DNA of 28,522 bases from Saksenaea vasiformis B4078 (GCA_000697055.1 JNDT01000846.1:1-28522), one strand, 5' to 3'. Shown: positions 1-10,599, numbered from the stretch's first letter. Notes: generated from the sequence alone by a model not told the origin. Program-made: numbers and translations.

Positions 1-49
1 GCGTAGTTACCGCCAGTTGCTATGTGAAGGAGAAAAATGGACCATGATA

Positions 50-297
50 ACATTCATGCGACACATTTGCGACGCACGTGCGACATTACCGACAAGAGCT
101 CAGATTACGATATCTTCAACCATACGTGGCGGAAATAGTCTGATATGCTTCAGTAACGTAATGCAAATGCGTCTTACAACTTTTTGAAAGCATCATCTTG
201 TCATGCCATATGCGACTTATATGCGACACTACTGCGACATTTGCGACAAATGCGTCAATTAATGCGACATATGCGACATATGCGACAAAATTTATCC
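50..297. repeat. Degenerate TGCGACA tandem block
   Basis: About ten imperfect copies of a TGCGACA-type unit, often followed by TATGCGAC, are scattered through this stretch and become nearly continuous at 205-290. Related AATGCGTC words occur at about 162, 250 and 357. The block sits directly upstream of, or in an intron of, the Fanzor relic, because a plausible acceptor (TCCATAG, ending 301) closes it. Unit length and spacing are irregular, so this is a decaying minisatellite and not a CRISPR array. Whether it belongs to the mobile element cannot be told from one copy. Confidence 0.6.
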
Positions 298-301
298 ATA
301 G

Positions 302-3090
302 TGCTTCACAAACAGGATTGTTGAAGATTTTGATGCGTGGTTAAAATCGTCGTTGCAAATGCGTCTACGAAAGCTTGTCCCAGTGAGTGATTAGTTTATT
401 AACATTATGGAGCTCTGTCTTATTGAAGTGATTTATTTTTTTTAGAAAATACAGAAAAGTGATGCATATAAAATAGCCACCTTCATCTACCAATCATGTG
501 CCCAAGACGAAAATTTCCCTCCGGTCTGGCCCATCAATACTGATTTTGATGAAGACATTGCTGACGAGGTGAACGCTGCAGTTGTACAGCTGATGGATGA
601 AACCGCCACAGACTTTGACATGATATTTGCTATAATCAATGCCAATGCAGCAACAGCTACATCCCTTTCTGCAGCCGATGCTGCAAGATCCTCCTTGAAG
701 GCAACACTGGCCTTGATAGCATCAGAAATCTTACAGATCAGCAAATAAATCCCAGGACTGGTTCGTAATGTCGTGGAGGGCCTTGACAATTTATCGCATC
801 TCGGCTACGTTGCTCCCGTAATAGATGTCGCAAACTCTATTTTGAGAGCGGTCGGTGTAGTCGATAACGTTTTGAATCTATCAGGAGATGACAACTTTGA
901 TTCCTCGGATATTCGTGAAGCAGTAGAAGTTATTGAACGACAAATGGCTGATATGGAACCATTGATCAAATCTATAGCAATGGGTATCGACGATGAAATG
1001 GTCGCGAGTCCATTACCGCTTTCGGCCCCTGTTAATGCGTTACATCAATCGATAGCAGATACGGTAGTTTCCTTTAATGATGCTCGCAATCGATCAAATA
1101 GGTCCCGACAACACTCTGAATCTGCGACAAAATTGTATAACTCAACAACTGAATGCGGTAACGTCAGCGTGTTGCGCGAGATCAGAGATCACGCCTTTGC
1201 AGCAGGAAACTCAGCATACGAAAATGGGCGGAGACAACCCGGAAAAGCAGTGACAACAGCCTTACTATCCAAGTATCCACATCTCTTCTTGCGAATCGGC
1301 TTCAGAATCCAGAAACAAATCGAAGATTACAATCGGGGAGAGACACTTCTGACAAGTGACGTACAGACCGAAGCCCCTATTGATTGGGCAAGAAATATAT
1401 TGAAATCACTTCCAGAATACAAGAGGATGGGACGTCGTAGAAGATCATCTTTATCCCGCTTGCTTGTCCGACTAGTGAACGAGGGACAGCCCTTCGATGC
1501 CGGTCGCATCTCGTATCTATCGCCCGAATCTGTGCGACGTATTCCAGATGCCGTCCATGAAGCTCAGACACAGATCGAAGTTTCCGAGGTATATCTGGAA
1601 GATCGTATAGCAAACCACACACTGGAACCATTTGCCTTTCGCCCCCAGTTGCATGAGATAACGAAGATGGAGCGGACTTTTTCCTTGGTTCCGAAACCAA
1701 GCTTTACCCGAAAACACATTCCCGTGGATGAGCAAACATTGAAACAACTGTTACGTGCGGCAGCCCTCCACCATCGCATACCACGAACAAACACGTCGAC
1801 CGAGTTAGGAGCTATATCACCTACTTTCAGCAATGTCTTTGACCTGTCACTAGTAGGAGCCAGCGCGAATAGGTAAGAAAATGGGGAATATCAATGATAA
1901 CTGTTAAGTCGATACGAAATAGGGATAATGGCAATCAGCTTATCTTTAACAACACGATCATGACTGACGGATACGCAGTTTCGGTGCTGTTCAACAAACC
2001 TGTTCCGGAAACCCAAACTCTACCAGACTTGGATCTTGACGATTTCGAACACTGGGAATTACAGTATTTCAAACTCTGGAGACTTAACCCTGGAGTCACA
2101 GACGTTTTGTCGCAAGCAACGGAAGCAGCTTGCTGGCCTACGATGATCACGCAGATGTGCTCCCGATTCCGCTACAGAGGATGATGAACAAGCTGACTCT
2201 CATGAAATCCGCCACCTATCTTCCGCGGAGTATTATGTTCGGGCTGGTTTTCACAAGACTGTGGCAATATACAAGAAATGAAAGAAAATAGTGCAATACA
2301 GCCAATAGAATCATCCATCAGCACGTCAAAGGTGTCAAACATGGAGTCGATCGAACGATATGTCCAGACAACTTTGGCCGCTTTACCGATCTTGTGCGAT
2401 TTTTATGGCGAAGACGTCCAGAAACTAAAATTTCATAATTATCGTGGGTCCAATGGCGGAATAAAGTACAGAGAAGTCCGAGACGGCAGACAAGCCAGCC
2501 AAACACTTCGGCCGCTACTTACGAACAATCAATGCGAAGAGACGTTACAAGGCGCGCAAGACGATGGAGACGACGACAGCAACCTCCGAGTCCACCTGCA
2601 TCACAGGAAGCAAAATTACAGCAAGTATCCTTTCACTATTACGCATTGATACTGTCGGTCTCACTGCCATTTACGCTGTAGCAAATGGAAAAAGGCTCCT
2701 ACCGACCACGACACCAGCAAGGTGCCTCTCATCGCGTTCGGAGATGCCCAATTTGGGCGTAACCGGTATGGCTCAAAACCCGTTGGTTTGGCCGATCGTT
2801 GCAAACGCCTGATGAAAGAAGCTGAACGAGAAGGGCGGCTGGTGCTAATCAACGTTGACGAATATTGCACTTCACAAGTTTGTTCAAGCTGCGGTCAACG
2901 GGAATTGGAGAACATCAATATTGATGCAAATCAACATTTGCATAGTGTTCTGAACTGTACCAGTTGCGGAACAGTGTGGCAAAGGGATATAAACGCATCA
3001 AGGAACATCCATAGAATTTCATTATTGCACATAATTTCTGGTGAGCGGCTATCCGCATTCAGAAGACCCCCACTGCCACCACAACCATGA
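302..3090 (+). pseudogene. Fanzor (eukaryotic TnpB-like RNA-guided nuclease) pseudogene
   Basis: Fanzors are RuvC nucleases related to TnpB and guided by an omega RNA. Visible exons are 302-382, 446-1872, 1923-2624 and 2682-3090; introns at 383-445, 1873-1922 and 2625-2681 have GT-AG ends. Family features in order: long N-terminal region; TDGYAVSVLF (about 1960); RuvC-I as LNPGVTDV (about 2086), with Asn where Asp is expected; SSAEYYVRAGF (about 2220); CDFYGEDVQKLKFHNYRG (about 2395); VPLIAFGDAQFGRN (2722); RuvC-II NVDEYCTSQVC; zinc ribbon CSSCG...CTSCG; RuvC-III WQRDINASRNI. The 5' end is unresolved and may lie outside the window. Breaks: in-frame TAA at 746-748 (a CAA codon would fit) and three apparent one-base deletions near 2108, 2164 and 2274, which together restore the frame. 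A short internal deletion near 2455 is also likely. The family call is firm; the exact exon ends are inferred. Confidence 0.87.
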
Positions 3091-3522
3091 TCCGCGTATC
3101 AAAGACGCGTAGATGTTTACACTGCTTAGGTAAATGCTATAGATATGTCTACTCTATTTGCTAATCCTATGTCTGTTTTTAATCCCGATACTTTTTCAGG
3201 AGTAGTGTAAAGTCTTACTACAACATCAACTTCCTTACTCTTTTTTTTTTATATGGGCGTGGTTAGCGCCAATTTATTGAAAAATAAACGGCCACACGTG
3301 TAAGACAGTGGTATGCCGTGAATGGATCGAGGGGAGAGAGTTGCAACTTCCTTACTCAAGGCGTGCGGTGCATCCATCATTATTAACATCGCGCGGGCCG
3401 GACTTTGGTTCCCGAAACCATTGAACAATCACGCTCAGAACTCAACCGTGAAAATTATTAAAAAAGCTACAACGCCCAGACGGCTTTGTTGCTTTGATTC
3501 CCCCTTTTGTTACTGCCATACG
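3091..3522. other. Intergenic: Fanzor 3' flank and exonuclease upstream region
   Basis: No gene is supported here. It holds the Fanzor 3' flank, where an omega-RNA segment would be expected in an intact element, a T-run at 3241-3250, the GGCG hairpin at 3256-3270, and the upstream region of the exonuclease gene. An open frame from 3322 runs into the exonuclease's first exon but shows no family likeness of its own. Confidence 0.5.
3256..3270. repeat. Small hairpin downstream of Fanzor, echoed at window start
   Basis: GGCG and CGCC arms flank a 7-base loop. The surrounding GCGTGGTTAGCGCCAATT matches GCGTAGTTACCGCCAGTT at positions 1-18 at 14 of 18 bases, in direct orientation. The pair brackets the Fanzor relic and could be remains of element ends, but the match is short and could be chance. 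Confidence 0.3.
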
Positions 3523-4818
3523 ATGAATTTTGTTCGCAACGGAGGACAAAGGCTCAACACAACACTTGTTAAATGCAATAGAAATGAAGCAGTATCTAGA
3601 CTACGGTACAGTGCGACCGCCGCCGCTGTTTCGTGAGTTATCCGTGAGATTCCAGACTTGAACTTTAACAGCACTGTGAAAAGGACTACCACACGTATAA
3701 CGGATCTGATCGTCCCGAAAGATCCACAGCTAAAGAAAAGAGCTCCACGAAAAGCCAAACCACAGAGTGGCCTCCCCTTTCAACATCCACCGACCTTCAA
3801 GGAGTACGTCGAGACGTTGCCGGAAATGGTGTACCCTGTGCATTATCGAGTCGAATGTATTGATTCACCTACAGAAGCCGATAGAGCGCTTCGTTTAATG
3901 AGGAAGTAAGCGCTAGTATGCCACTAACGGCTGATGCTGATCGTCTGATAGAAGCGCCGATGAGCCGTTCGGCCTAGATATAGAATGGAGGCCCAACTTC
4001 CGCAAGGGTGGCAAAGAGCATAAAACAGCACTTATACAAATTTGCAACAAAGATACAATTCTTCTTTTACAGGTGCTACGAATGAAACGTACGTGCTATG
4101 TCAAACTATCATCTCTTATATCAACCCGCTGTTCTTAGATCTCCCTTCGGAATTACGCAGATTCTTACAGGATCGAAAAATTTACAAGACAGGCGTTAAT
4201 ATCCGAGCAGATGGATTGAAGCTCTTCCGTGATTTTGGGATTCCTACCAATGGTATGGTTGAACTGATGACTTTGGCGGATACTTGCGGCTCCGAAAAGC
4301 TGGGATATACTCATTTGCGCTCTTTGCGAATGCTATCTGCTTTATTCGTAAGATGAAAAACGGAAAAAGAAGGAAACATATCTGATGGATTTTCTTAGCT
4401 CGAGCAAAACATGCCCAAAGGACCAGTGCGCCTAAGCGATTGGGGCAGAGCCAAGTTGACAGCTCCTCAAAAGCAGTATGCGGCAACAGATGCTTATGTA
4501 TGTGCTCTTGATCAATTTTGAAAGATTACTTATCCGCATCTACAGGGTTCGTATAAACTATGCCAGATATTTATCAGATTGCGAACAGAGCTTGGGAATG
4601 CGGAACTGCCTGCATTAATTCATTTAGGCGACGATAAAGAAATCGCGACAAAGGCAGAAAAACACGAAAAGAAAAAGGTATCTGATTAGTAAAAAAAAAA
4701 AAAAGAAAAGAAGAAGATTTCCTTAACTGTTCTCTATTAGGAGCATTCACATGTTAAAGAGAGCTTAGCTGATTTTCCTCATTCCACCAAAAAAGTAGTA
4801 CGAAAAGCAGACTCATAA
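3523..4818 (+). CDS. WRN/RNase D-type 3'-5' exonuclease (DEDDy), stand-alone
   Basis: Predicted 330-residue nuclease that would remove nucleotides from 3' ends of DNA or RNA; it has no helicase part. Exons: 3523-3610, 3656-3905, 3952-4088, 4139-4347, 4399-4497, 4546-4677, 4741-4818. All lengths sum to whole codons and introns are 45-63 bases. Exo I is FGLDIEWRPNF (Asp and Glu), followed by TALIQICNKDTILLLQ; Exo II is KTGVNIRADGLKLFRDFG; Exo III is YAATDAY, giving the DEDDy set complete. VRLSDWGRAKLTAPQKQY matches the block before Exo III in Werner-type exonucleases. The C-terminus is Lys-rich (AEKHEKKKEHSHVKE). The first exon is the weakest part: its donor GTGCGA is poor and the start ATG at 3523 is chosen because the second exon has no ATG. 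A role in DNA repair or RNA processing is inference from the family. Confidence 0.87.
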
Positions 4819-5328
4819 TTGCATTCACCTCCGTAGACTAGAGCGTGTACAGGGTATGTGTGTGATACCAGAAAACACCACTTTTAGCCACACGAAATAA
4901 AAAAAAATAAGCTCTGGTAGCAAGAGACAGCTACTGCCATACGGGTTTTGTTGGATGTAGAGCATCTATAAGTCTGGTAGACACGAGCAAAAATACTTCG
5001 TTGATCAGTGTGCAGACAGCGAATAAGTTATATCCTATCCATGTGCTATACAGGATACCGATATCAATAGGTGCCGATTTTCCCAGCAGTTAAACGAAGG
5101 GAATCTTTGCCTGTACACGCGAATTAGAGAGTATGCAGACATATGTTGTTCCAACGACGTTGTTTTCTCGGTTGGAGTGTGCTTAAGTGTGCGTTATAGC
5201 ATATATATATATGATAGCATTGGTGGCCAGGTAGAGATAGCTTGGGTAATTGCATCTCTGAATAAAGATAGCACATTTGTAGGACAGGGTTTACTGGATT
5301 TATCCGATAATTATGCATTGCTTTTAAA
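4819..5328. other. Intergenic region, no confident gene
   Basis: Holds the 3' end of the exonuclease transcript (AATAAAAAAAA near 4896) and the downstream side of the minus-strand gene ending at 5329. Several open frames of 30-50 codons exist on both strands, including a hydrophobic minus-strand one near 4930-5060, but none shows a recognisable family or a consistent splice chain. Confidence 0.4.
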
Positions 5329-5949
5329 CTATTTGATGTTAACTCCAAATAAAACTTGATATTGGATGTATTTCATCTGCCTGCTGTACTCTTAAATCTT
5401 GCTTAGGGAGTAGATCTTTATGCATCAACTCACAGTTGTTCTGCTGGTATATTATTGATCCATTGTTCTGATTTATCGGTTTCAGTGTCTAACCGCAACG
5501 TTTGTTTTCGATAATAAGATGCTACACGTACTTGAAGGAACGCGTAAATTCTCCGGCTCTCTTTTTCTTTTTCAACATCCCCAGTATGCGCTTTTGATGG
5601 AACGCGCATCCAGGTTTACTCATGTCTATTTGCCTGTCATTTAGCCTGCAAGTCATCTGTCCTGAACAATCTTAGCTGTGATGATACTTTTCGTCCATCA
5701 TCTCAGCAAGTATATGCGGCACACACTCTCAACATCATTCATGCATGTTCTGCAATAGAACACCAGGGTACTATCTCTGGTGCGCTGTGAGTTTCTCTTT
5801 GACTGACAGATAATAGAGTATCTCGAAAGTGCCAAAAACACATCCTTCCTCACAATGCTTTTGGAGATTTGTGCTAGATCGTCCTTGTAGCTTTCGTTGT
5901 TGTCATACAGATCATCTTCCAAATTGGTGCTCGGACGCACTGGAGTCAT
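5329..5949 (-). CDS. Unassigned small multi-exon gene, model incomplete
   Basis: The minus strand shows an ATG at 5949 opening MTPVRPSTNLEDDLYDNNES, an acidic hydrophilic stretch running to SKSI, where a GTGAGG donor follows. Near the 3' end, a frame containing RIYAFLQVRVASYYRKQ and EQWINNIPAEQL meets a perfect GTGAGT donor. A 49-base intron ending AGAGTACAG then joins it to RQMKYIQYQVLFGVNIK and a TAG at 5329. The middle exons (about 5560-5800) could not be fixed. The plus strand also has open frames here (for example YAAHTLNIIHACSAIEHQ), so the strand choice rests on the splice signals. I recognise no family. Confidence 0.38.
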
Positions 5950-6348
5950 ACGATTAGACGACGTTTGTATTTCTTCCAGGGCTACGTGTGTTTGTTTATT
6001 AGATAATTTTACCTACGTTGGATTGATAAAGAAGGCGAATAAAATGTATAAATAGAAAGAAGAAGCCGGGCTTCTATTACCGACACGTCTTTTGTGAGAG
6101 ACTATAACCCTATCTCTAACAGGAGACAACGAAACCCTGGTCTCCGAGAAAGCTTTTGCATCAAATACTAGGAGCCATCGATATCAGAAACTTAACATGG
6201 AAGAGTATGACAGGCAAATCTTAATCAATGAACAAACGTAGGAAGGTACACCTCAACGCGCAGAATTGTGAAACCACAGGAAAAATCACTGTCACACAAG
6301 TTAAAAAGGTCTCTGAACTGCTCCTCTGAGAGAGTCCAAGGAAAGAGT
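5950..6348. promoter_or_regulatory. Intergenic promoter region upstream of ARP5
   Basis: Contains a good plus-strand TATA box, TATAAATAG at 6047-6055, about 300 bases before the ARP5 ATG. It also contains an acceptor-like CTATCTCTAACAG ending near 6122, which suggests that the ARP5 5' UTR may carry an intron. Open frames at 6123-6220 (plus) are short and unsupported. The region also lies upstream of the minus-strand gene starting at 5949, so it may act in both directions. Confidence 0.45.
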
Positions 6349-9246
6349 ATGGCCCAACCCGATGTGTATACGCTCGATGAAGCTGAATATGATGCGCCCT
6401 ATTATTCAATCCGCAACGACTACTCGAATTTCAGAGACCAGCATACACCTATTGTGATCGATAATGGTAAAACTAAGAAAAGCGAGGGACCTGAGAATTA
6501 TTAAGGCAAAGTGTGCAGGATCGTATCAATGTCGAGCTGGCTGGGCAACAGAGAAAAAGCCTTCATGTAAGATGGTAATGGTATCGATGCTGATATTCAT
6601 GACTTTTGCTTTAGTAATATTCGATAATACCGTATCAAGGTACAAGGATCGCAAAGCCAATGTCAATATACTTGCTGTTGGCATGGATGTCTACGCGGAT
6701 CCTGCAGGACGTTCGAACGCGCGTTCGCCTTTCGATAGCAATGTCGTATGTGATTTCGATCGCATGGTACGGTCATTGATTCCCGACTACGTTATATTTA
6801 ATTGATTCTCTTATGCAGGAAAGCGTGCTGGATTACGTGTTTATTACGCTTGGCATTAACACATCCGAAATTAATCACCCTATCATAATGACAGAGCCTG
6901 TTTGTGTACCTCACCATAGTCGAAAACGTAGGAAGAATTGTTACCAGGAGATATGGACAGCTGATGGTTATTGAGCTAGAAATGTCGGAGCTACTGTTTG
7001 AATGCTACAATGTGCCGTCAGTGACCTATGGTATCGATTCTCTTTTCAGTTTTTATGCCAATGGTGGTTCAAGCGAGGACGGTGGAATCGCTATATCAGC
7101 TGGTCATACAGCCACGCATATCATTCCGACACTACATGGGAAGGGACTGCTGGAGAGAACGAAGAGGTAAATGCGCTGGTGTTTGCATAAAGCAGTACTT
7201 TTTAAGCAGAGTATAACGTAGGATATCCTATGGCGGCACGCAATCAACCGAGTACATGTTAAAACTTATGCAGCTCAAATATCCCACGTTCCCTACAAAG
7301 ATGAGCAGCAGTCAAGCACAGGTACAAAGAGCAATGCGTGATGAAATGAAGAGTGAGGATAATTTAGCTTATACGTTCTGTTAGGAACTAGTTCACAACC
7401 ATTGCTACGTTGCAGAGGACTACCAGGAGACTTTACGACAGATCGAAGACAGGGAGACATTTTCGAATATTGATCGCATCATCCAGTTTCCTTTCACAGC
7501 ACCGGTATACTGCAGTTGCGAGATAAAACCAAAATTAAACAGATTTTACAATAGGTTATTGAAGAGAAAACAGAAGAAGAATTAGCTAGGCAGGCGGCCA
7601 AGCGTGAAGAAAATGCTAGACGTTTGCGGGAAGCAGCAGCTAAATCTCGATTAGAAAAGGTAAATCGGGTTTATTTATTGCTGTCATTAACATCGTCCGT
7701 GTAGCTGGTCAGACGTGAACAAGAATTTGAGGCATTTACACGGCTGAAAAACGCAAAGGGTTCATTGAAGAAATCAGAATGGATTGTATGTTCTTTCGCC
7801 GCTAACGGAAAAGTATACTCATTTCTTTTTGAAATGAACAGGCACAGTTGAAGGAAGCAGGTTTCAAGGATGAGGCTGATCTGGACGATACTCTCAAACA
7901 ATTGGACGTCCAGATTCAGCGTGCGCGGAATAAAGAACTCGGTATCGACGAGAGCGAAGAGAAGGTAGATAATAAATGGCGATATTATTCATATAAGCTC
8001 ACTTCGGCGCTTACCAGGAACCTCCATTAACTCACCTTGTGGATATACTTGACGAGGAGCTGACGGAAGCAGAAAGAAAAGAAAAACGGAAGCAGAAGCT
8101 GATGAAGGCCAATTACGATGCTCGTCTACGAGCAAAGAAAGCCAAAGAGGAGGCAAAGGCGAAAGAAGAGGATCAAGCGCGCTTGGAACAAGAGAAACGG
8201 TTAAAAGATCCCGAGAAATGGGTGGAGGAAATCAAACAGAAAAGACAGGTCGGTTCGATGTTACAATATCAACGTCACTTACATTATTTGCGTAGACCGT
8301 TGTGGACAGGATAAAAAAGAGGAAGCGTTTGGCTGCAGAACTGGCTGACCGAAGAAGTCGGGCGTCACAGATGCGCATGCGTTCGATTGCTAATTTAGCA
8401 AGCGACAATCCTACACCTAAACGGCGACGAAAGGGACAGGAAGGTATGTGGCGTGATATATTTAAATACAATCCTAATGGGTGGTTTTAGAGGATACATT
8501 TGGCGCAGATGACGAGGACTGGATGATCTACCGTGAAATCGTAAGCTTTATTACGTAGTTATTAGAAAATAACCATGAACTGTAATAACAGAGTCGAGAA
8601 GACGAGTCAGACGAAGAGGAAGAAGATTTATCGCTACTTAATCAGTACGAATCTTTACTGCTTCAATATGATCCTGAGTTTCTGCCAGAGCATTCTTACG
8701 AGGCCAGCGCATCACCCACAAATACACTACTTCATCTGCTTTCGCGTGGTCTTTATCCAGCGTACGATCCTACTGACATCGGTCAGATGCATCAACTACA
8801 CGTCAACGTAGAACGTGTCCGTGTCGCCGAAGTATTTTTCCAGCCTAGCATTATCGGCCTCGATCAAGCTGGACTTGTGGAAACAGTGAACGATGTTGTC
8901 AAAACATTTGAGCCTGATCAACGAAGCAAAGTGATGAAGGTAACCTTCCCTTATAGTAAGCTGAACTATCCTCACACCATGGTAGAATGTTTTCATTACA
9001 GGAGGCATGAGTAAACTACCAGGACTTCCTGAGCGTGTTCTGAACACAATGCGTTCGATTTTCCCTGTCGGTACCCAGCTGAAAGTTCAACATGCGAAGG
9101 ATCCATTGCTGGACGCATGGCGCGGTGCGGCGATGTTTGCTCTAGATCCTGCTTCTAAGCAGCATAGAGTTAGCAAACAGGAATACGAGGAATTTGGAGG
9201 AGAATACATCAAAGAACACGGTTTTGGCAACTTGTCCCGAGCATAA
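6349..9246 (+). CDS. ARP5: Actin-related protein 5, INO80 chromatin-remodelling subunit
   Basis: 726-residue nuclear actin-fold protein; Arp5 couples the INO80 ATPase to nucleosome sliding. Fifteen exons: 6349-6466, 6519-6566, 6615-6766, 6819-6927, 6980-7166, 7222-7321, 7385-7504, 7555-7659, 7705-7785, 7842-7964, 8018-8248, 8296-8443, 8491-8540, 8592-8939, 8986-9246. The 14 introns are 45-63 bases. Landmarks in order: TPIVIDNGSYQCRAGWATEK (phosphate loop 1); VVCDFDRMESVLDYVFITLG; NHPIIMTEPVCVPHHSRK; MSELLFECYNVPSVTYGIDS; AISAGHTATHIIP (phosphate loop 2); YGGTQSTEYM; a long charged Arp5-type insertion rich in Lys, Arg and Glu (roughly exons 8-13); FFQPSIIGLDQAGL; NVFITGGMSKLPGLPERV; C-terminal KQEYEEFGGEYIKEHGFGN. 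The insertion and the C-terminal block separate Arp5 from Arp4, Arp6 and Arp8. The start is the ATG giving MAQPDVYTLDEAEYDAPYY. An AATAAA lies at 9268. Confidence 0.95.
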
Positions 9247-9332
9247 TGCATAATACGTACATAATCAAATAAAGGGTGTTTTCTTCCAACATCATTGCAT
9301 TGTATAGCCATGTATTCCAAACTCAGGGTCAG

Positions 9333-10566
9333 ATGTTACGCAAAAGCATCTTGGGTCTACACACCTACCACTTCAACCGACTTCCCTCTACGCTATCACA
9401 ACAATTAAATCCGATAACCCCGCCAATCTTCACAAAATATAGCAGAAATGAAAGGGAAACGGTTGGTCTAAATATTATCCTAATACTTCTCGAAACTTCG
9501 ATAGCCTATCTTTCTCTTGTTGGCAATGACCGGCTGCAGTTCGATCCATTCAGAATTGGAAAGCAGTCGCGTAGAAATGGCCCGCCAACTGGAAGTCCAG
9601 ATCGGATGGGAATCGCTTTGTATTTTGAAATGTCGTATTCCCGATCGCATGCTTTTGATACCATATTTTGCTGGGTGCATCAGCAAGAATGTGACAAGCT
9701 CATACCATCGTCATGCCGTAAGCAGCAATCCATTCTTGGCATCTATCGCTGATTACAAAAAGGTATCAGCATTTACCTACCTGATCCACGAGAGCCCGTG
9801 CAGTACGTATATCCAGTAGATCAAGACAAGTCCTACGGTGTGATCCGTTGTCGAGACTACCAAACGATGGAGGCCATCAAGGCACGAATCATTTCGCAGA
9901 ACACAGCGCAACGTATGCTATTGGGCGGCTGTCTCCGGGCGGGTCCTGGAAAGGTCAACCTTAATGGGCAAATTGCATTATATATCCGACTGCATAAGGA
10001 TTATGTTGAACGCGCCTGCGTCTTGCGTAGTTTATCGTGGTAAACGTAAGCTATGTGCTGAGCAAAGAGTTGTCTAAATGAATGTGAAAGGTACCGTCGT
10101 ATGTGGTCCTTAGCCTCGCGGGCAGACGCGTTGGCATTCACTGGTGTTTATTTCTCAGTGCTTGGAGGGGCATATTGCTCGCTCGGGAAATCAAATAGCA
10201 CATTTGTAAAGTATTTCTGGCTGGTTTCCGCTGTCTGAGCTCAATCGTTTTGCAGGCAGAAAAAGCTGGATCTTTAGCGCTACGCCAGGTCCAGTTAGCG
10301 CAATGGCTACGAGATCCGATTTGGGAAAGCAAGTGTTGGCTGTACTATGCAGAGGATTTAATCCAGTTAAAACGGTTCAAGCGAGCTCGTAAAATCATTC
10401 AACGCGAGACCATGTCTGCCACCATTCATCAACATAGTGTGGTAAGTCCATAGTGATCACAACTCGACGCAACTTACGTCAATTCCTACCATTGTTATTC
10501 CAGCTCCTCAAGATGTGTCAATCTGTGCAAGCAAAACTGGAGACAGCTTTACATGCCATGAAATAA
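9333..10566 (+). CDS. Unassigned helical-repeat-like protein, possible mitochondrial presequence
   Basis: 341-residue model with exons 9333-9717, 9763-10039, 10091-10205, 10256-10441, 10504-10566. The intron at 9718-9762 has GTAAGC and a CTGAT branch. The N-terminus MLRKSILGLHTYHFNRLPST is basic, Ser/Thr-rich and lacks acids, like a mitochondrial targeting sequence. The middle reads LPDPREPVQYVYPVDQDKSY. The C-terminal third, from RRMWSLASRADALAF through VYFSVLGGAYCSLGK, LALRQVQLAQWLRD and CWLYYAEDLIQLKRFKRA, looks like TPR-type paired helices. I do not recognise the family. The region 9470-9540 inside exon 1 could hide an extra intron (a 43-78 base candidate starting GTTGGT), so the residues around VGLNIILILLETSIAYLSL are uncertain. 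The stop is 33 bases from that of convergent DUS4. Confidence 0.62.
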
Positions 10567-10599
10567 TTTATTCGATGATGATTATGATTACAAACACGT

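Noticed and set aside
50..297. CRISPR-like array
   Set aside because: Units are 7-10 bases, imperfect and unevenly spaced, without unique spacers, and the genome is eukaryotic.
773..1876. 367-codon frame as a separate hypothetical protein
   Set aside because: It is the middle of the Fanzor relic: the frame continues upstream through a single TAA and downstream across a GT-AG intron into TDGYAVSVLF.
6196..6240. Short frame MEEYDRQILINEQT as an E1-like N-terminus
   Set aside because: It stops after 14 codons and no ThiF-type sequence follows; it precedes ARP5 and is most likely leader sequence.
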